The translations under genes and the position numbers were made by a program. From contig NZ_JACHLI010000001.1 in the NCBI RefSeq assembly GCF_014204515.1, positions 62,001 through 126,000 of the forward strand: a stretch of 64,000 bases of DNA, written 5' to 3'. Below the pieces are notes generated by a model that searched no databases, had not been told where the DNA came from, and was given only the letters and a program-made list of their open reading frames with translations. How positions within the stretch are numbered: position 1 is the first letter of the stretch; every line of letters starts with the position of its first letter. Shown here piece by piece: positions 25,410-34,827 of the stretch. The stretch is from Pseudomonas nitroreducens. GTDB taxonomy: Bacteria > Pseudomonadota > Gammaproteobacteria > Pseudomonadales > Pseudomonadaceae.

Positions 25410-25891
25410 AAACCCAGTTCCACCACATGGCTGTCCGACCCGGCATCGAGCACCTCCTCGATACGCTGAAGGATCGCTTCGACTTCGCGCTATGGAGTAA
25501 CAGCGGGCTGCCGTACATCCACGAGGTGCTTACCGAGCTTTGGAAGCCACACTGGCCAGCGCTGGTCGACATATTCTGCGGAGCAGACTCCGCACCCATA
25601 TGCGAGAACGGCACCGCAAGGGGCTGGTTCAAGGATGTGCGCAAGATCTGCAAGCGCCATCCCCAGTACGCGAAAGAGGACATCCTATGCCTGGATGACA
25701 AATGGGATGTGTGGTCTCGCTCCTACGGCAACCTGATCACGATCAGGGCGTTCTTTGGCAAGCCGGATCGCTGGCTTTACTCGGCCGCAGACTACATCAG
25801 CAGCATCGCCAACGAACCGAACTTCCGTAAGTTGGAGAAGCGCGGCTGGCACAATCGGTTTCCCGAGCAGTTCGACTCCTACGAGCCCTGA
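25328..25891 (+). CDS. HAD phosphatase of the FCP1/SCP (NIF) type
   Basis: A 187-residue protein beginning MRRRLLVLDLDETLVHCEEHP. The DLDETL motif, the RPG and LWSNSG segments and the later LCLDDK are those of NLI-interacting-factor-like phosphatases, in which the first Asp forms the phospho-enzyme. Bacterial members are small cytoplasmic phosphatases of unclear substrate. The start lies inside the preceding HD-domain gene, so the two are probably coupled and may act on the same nucleotide pathway. Confidence 0.85.
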   Translation: MRRRLLVLDLDETLVHCEEHPFPYGAVKTQFHHMAVRPGIEHLLDTLKDRFDFALWSNSGLPYIHEVLTELWKPHWPALVDIFCGADSAPICENGTARGWFKDVRKICKRHPQYAKEDILCLDDKWDVWSRSYGNLITIRAFFGKPDRWLYSAADYISSIANEPNFRKLEKRGWHNRFPEQFDSYEP

Positions 25892-25916
25892 CAATAACTA
25901 GAAAAAAGAGGCTTTC

Positions 25917-26447
25917 ATGCACTACGCACCCCAGCATCCGATCCACTACCTGATCGGCTCCACCGTGTACGCCCCAGCTGTCATGAAACGGTGGCGGATG
26001 GAGCCGTTCGAGTACCAGATCCGCTACCTGTTCCTCTATGCCAGCCTGGCGGGCGCCATGGGTTTGACCACCATGAACCTGCACACCGCCGTGTCGATGT
26101 TCTGCTTCTTCGTGTTCATCATCGGTTTGATGTCACTGCCGGCAGCCCTGTTCGACATGAACACCTCGGTAGTGGCCGCCATCCGGGAGAACTTCGGAGG
26201 GGCAATCATCGCCTTCCACGGCTTCTTGATCACCTACCTGGCCATTTACACCACCATCCTGGCCGTGACAGTGCCGCTAGGGTTCTGGACAGTGCCTCTA
26301 AGCGCTGCAACGACCGCTCTCCCCCTGGCCCTCATTGTGGGCTACAGCATGCAACTCGTGGTGCTGGTGAAGCCTTCACTGCCCTGGGGCCTGGTGCCCG
26401 GCCTCTCCATCGGAGGCTTCATGCTCGCCTACTGGGTGCAGATATGA
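25917..26447 (+). CDS. inner-membrane protein with four hydrophobic segments
   Basis: A 176-residue protein with AGAGG six bases before the ATG. Hydrophobic stretches lie near 37-55, 60-80, 97-120 and 128-172 (FLYASLAGAMGLTTMNL, FCFFVFIIGLMSLPAALF, FHGFLITYLAIYTTILAV, PLALIVGYSMQLVVLV). No family recognised. It follows the HAD gene by 25 bases and ends at a strong bidirectional terminator shared with ligA. Confidence 0.7.
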   Translation: MHYAPQHPIHYLIGSTVYAPAVMKRWRMEPFEYQIRYLFLYASLAGAMGLTTMNLHTAVSMFCFFVFIIGLMSLPAALFDMNTSVVAAIRENFGGAIIAFHGFLITYLAIYTTILAVTVPLGFWTVPLSAATTALPLALIVGYSMQLVVLVKPSLPWGLVPGLSIGGFMLAYWVQI

Positions 26448-26449
26448 AA

Positions 26450-26470
26450 AAGGGGGCCGATGGCCCCCTT
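26450..26470. terminator. bidirectional rho-independent terminator
   Basis: AAGGGGGCC and GGCCCCCTT pair with loop GAT. An A run precedes and TTCTCTTT follows, so it can work for both convergent transcripts. Confidence 0.85.
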
Positions 26471-26490
26471 CTCTTTCCCTGCTCCGCCGT

Positions 26491-28485
26491 TTACGCCAGC
26501 AGCTGCAGGAACTCCTCTTCGTTGATCACCTTGACGCCAAGCTTTTCAGCGTCGGACAGCTTGCTGCCGGCGCCTGGCCCGGCGACCACCATCCCGGTTT
26601 TCTTCGATACCGAACCGGAGACCTTGCCGCCGCGCAGCTCGATGGCAGTCTTGGCCTGATCACGGCTCATGGCCTCGAGGGTGCCGGTCACCACAAAGGT
26701 CATGCCGGCGAAGCGCTTGTCGACCAGGTCTACAGTCTTCGGAACAACCCCGTTGGACAGCATTGCCTCCGCCACACGACGGCCGTTACCGCCCAACGCA
26801 AAGGCTTCAGCCAGGAAGGCTGCTCCCTTTTTTCCGATACCGTCTACGGCTAAGAAGTCGTCGTATGTACCTGAGATCACGGTTTCGATGTTGCCGAAGT
26901 GTTTCGCCAGGTCTTTACAGGTGGACTCACCGATGGTGCGGATGCTCAGCGCGCGGAGGAAACGATCCAGCGTCGGGTTTTTCGCGGCAGCGATCCCGGC
27001 GATCAGCTTGTTTGCGCTGACCTCACCAAAGCCCTCCAGAGGAAGCAGCTGCTCCTTGGTCAGCGTGAACAGATCGCCCACGTGCTTGATCAACCCAGCT
27101 TCGAAGAGTTGCGCGACCGTGCTCTCGCCCATGTCGTCAATGTCCAGCACAGTGCGCTTGGCAGCTTCTACGACGATCTCCTCGCGCTGTGCCTGGCAAT
27201 CAATACCGGCTGTGCATCGCAGGATTACGTGGTCATCGCTGTCCTTCTCCAGGGCAGCCGAGCAGACTGGGCACACCGTCGGGACTTCAATGCGGACAGC
27301 ACCTTCTTGGCGGCTGGAGGTATCCACCATCAGCAGCTGCGGGATAACGTCGCCAGCGCGGCGCATGAGCACCCGGTCACCAACGTGTAGGTCTTTTCCG
27401 GTGACTTCATCCCAGTTGTGCAGGGTCACGGAAGTTACCGTCACTCCGGCCAGCTGCACGGGCTCCAGCTTGCCTACCGGCGTCGACTGCCCGGTTCTGC
27501 CGATCTGGTTCTCGACATCCTTGAGGATCGTCCACTCCTCCTGGGCCGGGAATTTCCACGCGATAGCAAAGAGTGGCTCGCGGGATACAAAACCCAGTTC
27601 ACGCTGCAGTTTCAGGCTGTCGACCTTGAAGACCGAACCGTCAATGTCGTAGTCCAACGTCGGCCGGCGCGCCAGCAAGCTTGCATACTCGCGCTTCGCA
27701 TCCTCCAGGGAGTAAACCAGGATCGGCTCCTCGGCGACTGGGAAGCCCCACTCCTTCAGCGCCGCCAGCGTCTGGCTGTGTGTCTCAAACCCGTATTGTT
27801 CCGGGTTGACCAGCGAGTACGCGGTGAACATCAGCGGACGGCTTGCAGAGATCGCAGAGTCCAGTTGGCGGACGCTCCCTGCTGCAGCGTTACGCGGATT
27901 GGCGAATAGCTTCAGCCCTGCTGCAGCCTGACGCTCATTCAGCGCGTCGAAACCACTGCGGGTCATGTAGATCTCACCGCGCACTTCGAGGTTATCCGGC
28001 GCCGAGGGTTTCAGCTTCAGCGGCACGTTGCGGATGGTTCGCACGTTGTGGGTGATCTGCTCACCGATGGAGCCATCACCTCGAGATACGGCCAGCGCCA
28101 GCTCGTGGTTCTCGTAGCGCAGCGATCCGGCCATTCCGTCGAACTTGTTCTCCAGGCAATACACAACCGGCGTGTCGCCTGCAGATTCACGAACGCGGCG
28201 GTCGAACGCAGCAAATTCATCTTCACTGAACGCATTGCCCAGGCTCAGCATCGGCACGTTGTGCACCGCTTGGGCCAGCTCGCTGACCACCAACCCACCC
28301 ACACGCTGAGTCGGTGAGTTGGGCTTCATCAGCTCAGGATGCTGTTTTTCCAGCTCTACGAGCTCGCGGAACATGCGGTCGTATTCACCGTCGCTGATCG
28401 TTGGAGCATCCTGGACGTGGTACTTGTGCTGATGCAGTTCGAGCTGGCCTTCCAGTTCGCTCATGCGAGCTGCGATATCGGTCAC
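26491..28485 (-). CDS. ligA: NAD-dependent DNA ligase
   Basis: About 664 residues from GTG 28485, close to the 671 of the E. coli enzyme. The adenylated Lys is in ENKFDGMA (about Lys114). The following GDGSIGEQITHN, the beta-barrel region, the zinc site (CPVC then CTAGIDC), helix-hairpin-helix motifs (LEGFGEVSANKL, VDGIGKKGAAFL) and a C-terminal BRCT domain (FVVTGTLEAMSRDQAK) are complete. GTG is favoured over longer in-frame starts because AAGGA precedes it and it begins MTDIAARMSELEGQL as the family does. The motif I context (KFDGMAGS) departs from the usual KLDGLAIS. It seals nicks during replication and repair. A perfect stray iteron lies inside, at 26866-26882. Confidence 0.96.
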   Translation of the reverse strand: MTDIAARMSELEGQLELHQHKYHVQDAPTISDGEYDRMFRELVELEKQHPELMKPNSPTQRVGGLVVSELAQAVHNVPMLSLGNAFSEDEFAAFDRRVRESAGDTPVVYCLENKFDGMAGSLRYENHELALAVSRGDGSIGEQITHNVRTIRNVPLKLKPSAPDNLEVRGEIYMTRSGFDALNERQAAAGLKLFANPRNAAAGSVRQLDSAISASRPLMFTAYSLVNPEQYGFETHSQTLAALKEWGFPVAEEPILVYSLEDAKREYASLLARRPTLDYDIDGSVFKVDSLKLQRELGFVSREPLFAIAWKFPAQEEWTILKDVENQIGRTGQSTPVGKLEPVQLAGVTVTSVTLHNWDEVTGKDLHVGDRVLMRRAGDVIPQLLMVDTSSRQEGAVRIEVPTVCPVCSAALEKDSDDHVILRCTAGIDCQAQREEIVVEAAKRTVLDIDDMGESTVAQLFEAGLIKHVGDLFTLTKEQLLPLEGFGEVSANKLIAGIAAAKNPTLDRFLRALSIRTIGESTCKDLAKHFGNIETVISGTYDDFLAVDGIGKKGAAFLAEAFALGGNGRRVAEAMLSNGVVPKTVDLVDKRFAGMTFVVTGTLEAMSRDQAKTAIELRGGKVSGSVSKKTGMVVAGPGAGSKLSDAEKLGVKVINEEEFLQLLA
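26866..26882 (-). repeat. dispersed iteron copy inside ligA
   Basis: TGTACCTGAGATCACGG is an exact reverse-complement match to the origin iteron consensus. Confidence 0.65.
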
Positions 28486-28535
28486 GATTGACTGTCCTTG
28501 AAGCATCGATTTGGGCCTTGGAATATCGTCTTTTA

Positions 28536-28550
28536 TTGGCAAATTGTCAA
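28536..28550 (-). promoter_or_regulatory. recurrent upstream element, copy 2
   Basis: Read toward ligA it is TTGACAATTTGCCAA, 51 bases before the GTG. A 20-base stretch here matches the copy before repA at 17 positions. It may also affect the divergent gene at 28612. Confidence 0.55.
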
Positions 28551-28611
28551 TTGATTGTGGTTGATCCACACGCTGCTGACTGCACATACTGGCTTAAATC
28601 AGGAGCCCAAG

Positions 28612-30456
28612 ATGTCCACTTACAGCCCCCCTTCAAACGAGCTGGTCGCCGAACTGTTCAATCAGGCAGAAACGGAGGGGCGAGCTGACCTGCTTGAAGC
28701 GCTCGCCCCCTTCGTGGAGCTTGAAAAGTTGATCAAAATTGCGAAGCGCCAGGAAGGGAATGTGGGGCCGGCGCTACTGCGCGCGCTCAAGCGTGACTCC
28801 TACACTAAAAATGAGATCGATGAGCTGCTCTCTAAGGCCTTCGATGACAATCAAACCTATCTGGACGCCATCGTCGAGCACATCGCCGGAACCAGTGACC
28901 ACGGTGGTCGACACTTTGCCCTGATAGAGCTGTTGGGCAGAGGGTTTCATGCAGAGGCGCTGCATATTGCCAAGAGCTGTGATAGCACCAAGGAAGTGAC
29001 CGAATATTTGAGGCAAAGAATTGATCGCCTCTCTGTAACTGGCGATCCACACGCCGCGTCCTTTTCTAAACTTGGGGTTCCTTATAAGCTTCGCAAGGAA
29101 TCAGTAGAACTCTTCAGTTTGCTAGATATCGACCACCATAAAGGCCTAGTTGGACAAGAAGTTCAATATAGGTATGGCGAAAATAAGAAAACCTATTGGA
29201 GTGAAGATCGCTATAAAGCAACCTTCGATCTCGTAGCCAGCACAATCACGAAAGAACACATGAAGACTCCAACTCTGGTATCCAAACCAGATGGCGTCCG
29301 CATCATCTTTGGCGAGCTGATCGCCGCCGCCATCGCTGAGCGGGATCGCATCCAAGGTCTCGGCGCCTGGCACAACGAAGCATTTCCTGAGTTCTACCCT
29401 GTCCTCTTCGCCCCAGAGGATGAAGAGGCTATCGTGCTCGCAGGCGCTATCCCAATGCTGCCGGCAGCCGCATTTTCCGCGACACCTACTCGAGGCTTCG
29501 TCGATTCAGCCGGGTTGATCAGCAAGAAAGACTCGTTCATGGCGACCAGCTTCCTCCCGCATGAAGTGATTGGGGCACTCCAGAAACCTGGCAGCTTCAG
29601 GCTCGCATTGATTCACCACGAAAAGGCCCGCGTGATGCAGATCAATCACCAGGGAGATCATGCAAAACTTACAGCCGCAATGCGTCTTCACCGCCCTCTG
29701 ACTCCAGTGATGGCGAAGGGCGACCCAACCGACATTAATGAATTCAAAGGCATGTGGCGGATCAGTACGCACCTTTATGTAAAAGGTCATCCGATCTGGG
29801 AAAATGACATCTACCCTTCACTTCTTCCTCACACTCTTCACGAGGCGCTGCAACTCTATACCCCTGCGGAAATTGAACATATCAACCACCACTACAATCC
29901 TGATCGCGGTGCAAGCCCGCATAAAATGTATATTCGTCAGGATAAATGCTCGTATGCCTGGCAGATTGAGAGAGCCAGATCGAATTTTGCTGAATTCAAA
30001 GCAAGATTTGGCTTCATTCCTTCTATTAAGCTCGAGGTAGACGAAGAATTTCTTCTCGAGCTTGCTAAAGCCAAACTGGATCTTGGGCCCAACGTATCGA
30101 TCAGCTACCCGGACAACAGACCCAGGGTTGATTTCGATATCTACAGGCTAGAGGGCACCCTTGGGGTAACCTCCAAATACACCCAAGACCTACCAGGGCT
30201 GAGCATGAAGGCATTGCTTGCAAAGGCAGCCAAGAACATCAACACGAAGGACTTGGGGCAGGAGTCGCTTGCCCGCACCCTGGGCTTCATCGACCGTTAC
30301 CCGCGTGAGGAGATCCTCAAAGCGATCACCACCGTCGGCCAGGTCAAGCTGGCGTACAAACATTTGGGCCTCACCGAAGACGAGTTTGAAACTCTTCCGA
30401 CCAAGACCAAGGACGCGTACTACACCGGGGAGGCGATCAATACCTTCGGCATCTGA
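28612..30456 (+). CDS. hypothetical protein with tail FGI
   Basis: About 614 residues from ATG 28612 (AGGAG six bases upstream). The N-terminal 130 residues are helical (LLEALAPFVELEKLIKIAKRQ). The central part is a mixed fold, and its first third is AT-richer than the flanks. The C-terminus is again helical (REEILKAITTVGQVKLAYKHLGL). It ends YYTGEAINTFGI, which fits the shared tail with Thr at -10, Ala at -7, Phe at -3 and Ile at -1. No domain recognised. It is divergent from ligA and ends at a strong terminator. Confidence 0.72.
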   Translation: MSTYSPPSNELVAELFNQAETEGRADLLEALAPFVELEKLIKIAKRQEGNVGPALLRALKRDSYTKNEIDELLSKAFDDNQTYLDAIVEHIAGTSDHGGRHFALIELLGRGFHAEALHIAKSCDSTKEVTEYLRQRIDRLSVTGDPHAASFSKLGVPYKLRKESVELFSLLDIDHHKGLVGQEVQYRYGENKKTYWSEDRYKATFDLVASTITKEHMKTPTLVSKPDGVRIIFGELIAAAIAERDRIQGLGAWHNEAFPEFYPVLFAPEDEEAIVLAGAIPMLPAAAFSATPTRGFVDSAGLISKKDSFMATSFLPHEVIGALQKPGSFRLALIHHEKARVMQINHQGDHAKLTAAMRLHRPLTPVMAKGDPTDINEFKGMWRISTHLYVKGHPIWENDIYPSLLPHTLHEALQLYTPAEIEHINHHYNPDRGASPHKMYIRQDKCSYAWQIERARSNFAEFKARFGFIPSIKLEVDEEFLLELAKAKLDLGPNVSISYPDNRPRVDFDIYRLEGTLGVTSKYTQDLPGLSMKALLAKAAKNINTKDLGQESLARTLGFIDRYPREEILKAITTVGQVKLAYKHLGLTEDEFETLPTKTKDAYYTGEAINTFGI

Positions 30457-30474
30457 TCATCTTCGAGACCTAAC

Positions 30475-30496
30475 AACGGCGCCAGAAGGCGCCGTT
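30475..30496. terminator. rho-independent terminator
   Basis: AACGGCGCC and GGCGCCGTT pair with loop AGAA, followed by TTCTATTG. It lies between convergent genes. Confidence 0.85.
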
Positions 30497-30520
30497 TTCT
30501 ATTGACCTATGAAGATCAGA

Positions 30521-31405
30521 TCAGATGTCCAGGATCGCAGACATGGCCTGGGTCTGGCCGGCGTCACCCATCTTCTCAACCAGGTCAGCTCGGCCGAGCT
30601 TGAAGGCCATGAGCCTGACCTCGTCAGTGTCGAGCTGCGAATCGACCTCCCAATCGTTCATCTTCAGGATGTTGTCCACCACCACATGGGCCGCACTCTT
30701 GAAGTGGTCTTTAAGAGCATCACCGCCATCGAAGCCCTTTGTCTTCCAGGCCATCCGCCGCATGAGTTGCACCCAGCTCGGGTTAGGAGACTTCTCTCCC
30801 ACCTCAATCCCGATCTCTCTGCGGATTTTCAGAAGGCACGCTTCGTCGTCGCCGGCAGCGATGGCTCCCGACAGGAACTGCTTGTTGCGCAGGTAGGTGG
30901 ACACCATCTGATCCCGATAGCGGCCGGCGAGTAGTCCGCTGTCTTCGAGCTTCTGGGGGTCGAACTCAGAGAGTGTTCCGACAACCTGTACCAGGCCGTA
31001 ATGCATCTCCAGCAGATCCATGATGTCTCTGGCCAAGCGAGCGCGGCCCTGGCGGATCGACTCGGACAAGGTCGACTGCCAATCGGACGCTTTCACCTGC
31101 CCGGTCAGGTCAGCAACAGCCCATAGCTTCAGCTGCACCCTGGCGAAGGGCTCAGGCATCGAAAGAATCGTTCGGGTGAATATCCCCTTGCCCAGGCCCG
31201 AAGACTTCACCACGGCGTCCGCAAGGGCCCTGTAGCGTTCCTCATCCGCAACCCGGCAGACGTTCTTCCCATCACGAAGCAGACAAGTGCTTACCGCGAT
31301 ACCGAACCCCTTGCTTCGCGATACCTGCTCGGCAAAGACGTTGAAAGCCTCGGTAGGTGAGCCCTCAGGGCTCAGAAGCTCGATGAGTAGGGTGGCATCA
31401 ACCAT
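30521..31405 (-). CDS. hypothetical protein with conserved C-terminal tail
   Basis: A 294-residue helical protein, ATG 31405 with GAGGTGACAG upstream, eight bases after the stop of the preceding gene. It ends AGQTQAMSAILDI, nearly the same as the protein upstream (AQTKAMLVNLDF) and the one at 5546. Outside the last dozen residues I see no clear similarity between them. It is the last gene of a three-gene operon headed by the GHKL/zincin protein. Confidence 0.75.
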   Translation of the reverse strand: MVDATLLIELLSPEGSPTEAFNVFAEQVSRSKGFGIAVSTCLLRDGKNVCRVADEERYRALADAVVKSSGLGKGIFTRTILSMPEPFARVQLKLWAVADLTGQVKASDWQSTLSESIRQGRARLARDIMDLLEMHYGLVQVVGTLSEFDPQKLEDSGLLAGRYRDQMVSTYLRNKQFLSGAIAAGDDEACLLKIRREIGIEVGEKSPNPSWVQLMRRMAWKTKGFDGGDALKDHFKSAAHVVVDNILKMNDWEVDSQLDTDEVRLMAFKLGRADLVEKMGDAGQTQAMSAILDI

Positions 31406-31413
31406 CTGTCACC

Positions 31414-32598
31414 TCAGAAATCCAGGTTCACAAGCATTGCTTTGGTCTGCGCATCATCAGAGGCATGACTGAAGAGCTCAGAGCAGTCAGTCATGATGAA
31501 TGGCATCACCACCGTCAGGGCCTCCGGGGTCTTGTTGCGGAACAGCTTGTTTGCCTCCACGCCTTCGAGGATCTCGTCGTGGCACGCGATCAGCTCTTCT
31601 TTCAGCCCTTCCTCAGCGGTCGGCCACTTCAGCCCCGTCGCCTTGGTTAGGTCTGCCAGGAAGCCCAGGTACGACTTAACCTGCGAGTTGAACTCCTTCC
31701 CAGTCGCTCCCTCTCGCTTCGCGAGCTGCAGCATGTGGGCGTTACCCCTAAGCGCCACCACCAGGTCTGTGATCCTGGTCATCAGCGTCTTTTTCAGATC
31801 CGTGAGCTTGCTGCAGGAAAGCCCATCATTGGCCAGAGCCATAAGGCGTGCCGTGGCCTCGGGTGAACCACTCCGTGCGGCCTGGGCGCGGAGCTCGGGC
31901 AGGTTCGCCCAGAACTGCATCACCAAATCCTGGAACACCGGAGTCGTGAAAGCTTTACGATTGGCCGCAATCAGCTCGGCCACGCCCAAGTTGAACTCGA
32001 TGTCATCGTAGGTTTTGGCATCGCGAAGCCCACCCTTGGCACCCAACATCTCGTACTTCTTGGTGGCGGGCGCCAGATCGTAGATAACACGGGCGTTTTC
32101 AAAGTCGCTGGCATCCAGCATGCCCTTAACCACAGTAGCCGCGAAGCCGGCGGCCGCAGGCGCTTTGAGGAATTCATCTTGATCAGCCACTTTTGCCAGG
32201 GCAATGGCCAGGCGCGGGGTGATAGGCCTGCACAGACTTTCCGGCCACTTCTTCGGCCTTCCCGCCTCAGAACCAAGGTGCTGGCCAATACCGGATACCA
32301 GGCCAAACGCCAGGTCGTACTTCCTGTCGTAGTTTCGGGGCTTTGACTCTACGAGAGCCTCCAGCAGCGCTTCAATTTCATCGATAGCGCCAACCTGGGC
32401 CAACAGAGTGCCAACACTCCTCTGGTTCAGGGTTCCTGCCCCGCTATGAAGCGGCTTATCGCCCAGGCACGGGAATGCTTCACTCACTCGAGCTTCCAGA
32501 TCAGCCGAAAGCTCTTCGCTGATGGCCAGAGGGTTGTCCCAGATGTAATCCCGGCAGAACTGCTCAAGGCGGGCCCTCTTTTTGTCATCAATTGTCAT
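31414..32598 (-). CDS. hypothetical protein with conserved C-terminal tail
   Basis: A 394-residue helical protein in the operon of the GHKL/zincin gene, 14 bases after its stop. Long helices with Ala/Leu spacing (EIEALLEALVESKPRNYDRKYDLAFGLVSGIG) suggest a repeat fold. It ends ASDDAQTKAMLVNLDF: T at -10, M at -7, L-D-F at the end. The ribosome site is weak, so it may rely on coupling. Function unknown. Confidence 0.75.
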   Translation of the reverse strand: MTIDDKKRARLEQFCRDYIWDNPLAISEELSADLEARVSEAFPCLGDKPLHSGAGTLNQRSVGTLLAQVGAIDEIEALLEALVESKPRNYDRKYDLAFGLVSGIGQHLGSEAGRPKKWPESLCRPITPRLAIALAKVADQDEFLKAPAAAGFAATVVKGMLDASDFENARVIYDLAPATKKYEMLGAKGGLRDAKTYDDIEFNLGVAELIAANRKAFTTPVFQDLVMQFWANLPELRAQAARSGSPEATARLMALANDGLSCSKLTDLKKTLMTRITDLVVALRGNAHMLQLAKREGATGKEFNSQVKSYLGFLADLTKATGLKWPTAEEGLKEELIACHDEILEGVEANKLFRNKTPEALTVVMPFIMTDCSELFSHASDDAQTKAMLVNLDF

Positions 32599-32612
32599 GG
32601 CCTATACCCTGC

Positions 32613-34334
32613 TCACATCCCGTACCCGGATTCACGGTCGATCTCTTTCTTCGCCTTGGGAGCCGCGTGCTTGGCGCGCCACCCGGCAATGCCTTCCTCG
32701 AAAGCAGCGATCATGGCCTTCTCGTGCCCCATTTCTCGCCGGCAGATGCGCCTCAGCCCTTCCGACTGCTTCACGAAGTCTTCACCGTGATAGTCATAGC
32801 GCAGGTGCGCCAGTTCATGGTGAGCAAGGTCGACGATGTCGCCAAGCATGTACTCAGGTTTCTCGGCGACGTCCGGGTTGATCAGGATCGAGCGCCGCTC
32901 TTTGCCGCTCTCCTGGTCTTTATCTTCCACGTGCAGTCCTTCCACTGTGCCGAACACGAACCCCGTCTGGATCAGCTTACCGCTGTAGTAGAACTGCCCG
33001 TCGGCGCCTTTCTCCACCCCGGCAAAATTCCGGTAACTCTCGTGGCTGAGCATGGTTCTGATCAGGAAGTCCCAGCCTGCCGCTAGCTTCGCATACCTCT
33101 TGAGCGACATCTTGGTGGCAATGTGGCCGGCCATCTTGGTTTGGTCTTCATCGCGCTCTTCCGTGCAATGCTTAACCTTGAAGTTCTCAGGGTATAGCTC
33201 GCTAGGGATGCCACCAAGCTTGCTTTGGATGGAATGGCGCTCCTTGACCATAGTCCTGGCGAGTGCAGCAAACGGGTGCTTGCTACCTTCGTCCATTACC
33301 TCATCGCTCATCGACGCGAGCTCGTCGGCGAACTCCTCGACGGTTTTCCCCCTGACCGCCGCACCTTCTTTCAGATCTTCCTGGATCTGCTCTGAAAGCT
33401 GTTTCCAGTCGATGTTGTTCCGGTTCAGGGTCTTGTCGATGCCCCCATTTAGCTTGAGCTTAGTCCGGTCGTTCACCAGCTCCTGGATGATCTTGTTCAG
33501 AGCAGAGCTCTTCTCGCCGAGGAGCTTATCCCGGTTCGAGGTGAACATCTCCTTCGAGGTGCCGGTGAGGTCAATGATCCCTTCGAATCCTGTGGTACCA
33601 GAGTTGCCATAGACACGCTCCCGGAACATGGCCAGGCCATTCATCCTGACCCACAACGACGATGAGCTGTACCCCCCGGAATTGTCCTTGAAGCTGAGCT
33701 TCCCAAGGACTGTATCCAGCCCGTAGTTGTAGTTCTGCTTGTTCGCAGACAGCGCCATCCCGTTAAGGGTTACCCTAACCCCAGGGCGGAATGTAGACAT
33801 GCAGACAATCTGCTCAAGGGCTTGCTCCAGATGCCAAGCTTGAGCCTTGGAATGATCCATTTCGACCTCTAGGACTACACCTTGCAGAGGCGCTGACGTA
33901 GAGAGCTTGTAGTTACCCCCTTCCCCTTTAAGGAAGAGGTCGCGGGTTCGGATCGTGTACTGCTTGTGAGCGAATGCCAGTAGGCTTTTGGCGTAGCCAA
34001 AGCCGCCAATGGAGCCATCTGCCTTCTGAGATCCTCCCATGGAGAGGAACACGTCAGTCAGTGTCTCGCGACTCATGCCAGTGCCGTTGTCGGTGCAGGT
34101 TACGACAACAGTTTCCGGCTTATCCGGATGGTTTCTGATATGAAAATCGATCTGCGTCGATCCAGCATCCAGCGCGTTCTGGAGAGCTTCTCGGAACCAA
34201 GCCTGGTGCCAATCCTGATACTCATTGACGGTTTGCGCGAAGAAGCTGTTGGGCAGCTGCACGCGGCCCTCGAAAATCCCGGTCTCAAGAACCTCAGGCT
34301 CAGCGAATAGTTCGGATTGGGTAGAAGTGCTCAT
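32613..34334 (-). CDS. GHKL ATPase fused to a C-terminal zincin-like domain
   Basis: A 573-residue protein. The N-terminal ATPase motifs are clear: REALQNALDAG (Glu49, Asn53; N-box), TDNGTGM (82-87; ATP and Mg binding) and GGFGYAKS (110-117; lid). These place it with Hsp90, MutL and MORC-type ATPases, which dimerise on binding ATP. Near the C-terminus HELAHLRYDYH (506-516) has HExxH plus a third His ten residues on, a zinc-protease-like spacing. The middle is helical and charged. The combination suggests a nucleotide-switched protease or a remodeler with a metal-binding module; both are inference. It heads an operon with two proteins carrying the shared tail, and itself ends SGYGM. A recurrent upstream element overlaps its ribosome site region. 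Confidence 0.8.
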   Translation of the reverse strand: MSTSTQSELFAEPEVLETGIFEGRVQLPNSFFAQTVNEYQDWHQAWFREALQNALDAGSTQIDFHIRNHPDKPETVVVTCTDNGTGMSRETLTDVFLSMGGSQKADGSIGGFGYAKSLLAFAHKQYTIRTRDLFLKGEGGNYKLSTSAPLQGVVLEVEMDHSKAQAWHLEQALEQIVCMSTFRPGVRVTLNGMALSANKQNYNYGLDTVLGKLSFKDNSGGYSSSSLWVRMNGLAMFRERVYGNSGTTGFEGIIDLTGTSKEMFTSNRDKLLGEKSSALNKIIQELVNDRTKLKLNGGIDKTLNRNNIDWKQLSEQIQEDLKEGAAVRGKTVEEFADELASMSDEVMDEGSKHPFAALARTMVKERHSIQSKLGGIPSELYPENFKVKHCTEERDEDQTKMAGHIATKMSLKRYAKLAAGWDFLIRTMLSHESYRNFAGVEKGADGQFYYSGKLIQTGFVFGTVEGLHVEDKDQESGKERRSILINPDVAEKPEYMLGDIVDLAHHELAHLRYDYHGEDFVKQSEGLRRICRREMGHEKAMIAAFEEGIAGWRAKHAAPKAKKEIDRESGYGM

Positions 34335-34363
34335 TTATCACCAAAATGTCAGTCCTAGACCCA

Positions 34364-34765
34364 TTATGGGGATGGAGCAGCCTCCGAGAACAACTCCGGA
34401 TGCATCTTCCGCAGTACGGCCTGGATGTTCTCGGCGTCGAAGGCATCAACGGTGTACCCGAAATCACGGATACCGAAGGAAATGCTGAAGCTAGCCACCT
34501 CCCAGCAGCTGCGTCCCAGTCGAATCGCCTCCTGGACAAGGCCTCGCTTAACTACGTCGATCCAGGCCTCAGGATTTTTCACGAATGCCAGCAACTCTCC
34601 TTCCGTGCGGAATCCCTTTGCGTAATACGTCGAATTTTTCTCCGCAAGGGCAGGTCGCGTCCCACTCCGCTCATAGGTCTGCCAGGCTACGATCTGGTAC
34701 GATCTCCCAGGGATGAATGCCCCGCTCAACGGGGTAAGTGCTGTTTCTAGTTTCTGGATGGCCAT
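34364..34765 (-). CDS. hypothetical protein (133 aa)
   Basis: About 133 residues from ATG 34765, with GGAGG five bases upstream. It begins MAIQKLETALTPLSGAFIPG and has a compact mixed fold (YQIVAWQTYERSG, SFSISFGIRDFGYTVDAFD). No family recognised. It is divergent from the HNH gene, with start codons 63 bases apart, and lies 30 bases upstream of the GHKL operon in the same direction, so it may be the first gene of that operon. Confidence 0.6.
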   Translation of the reverse strand: MAIQKLETALTPLSGAFIPGRSYQIVAWQTYERSGTRPALAEKNSTYYAKGFRTEGELLAFVKNPEAWIDVVKRGLVQEAIRLGRSCWEVASFSISFGIRDFGYTVDAFDAENIQAVLRKMHPELFSEAAPSP

Positions 34766-34827
34766 GGTTTCCTCCGACAACCCATTGTCGCTTGCGATCA
34801 AGGGCCGGTACAACACGAGGTCTACCA

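Noticed and set aside
26669..27652. 327-codon plus-strand frame opposite ligA
   Set aside because: Ser/Arg-rich antisense sequence over a clear DNA ligase.
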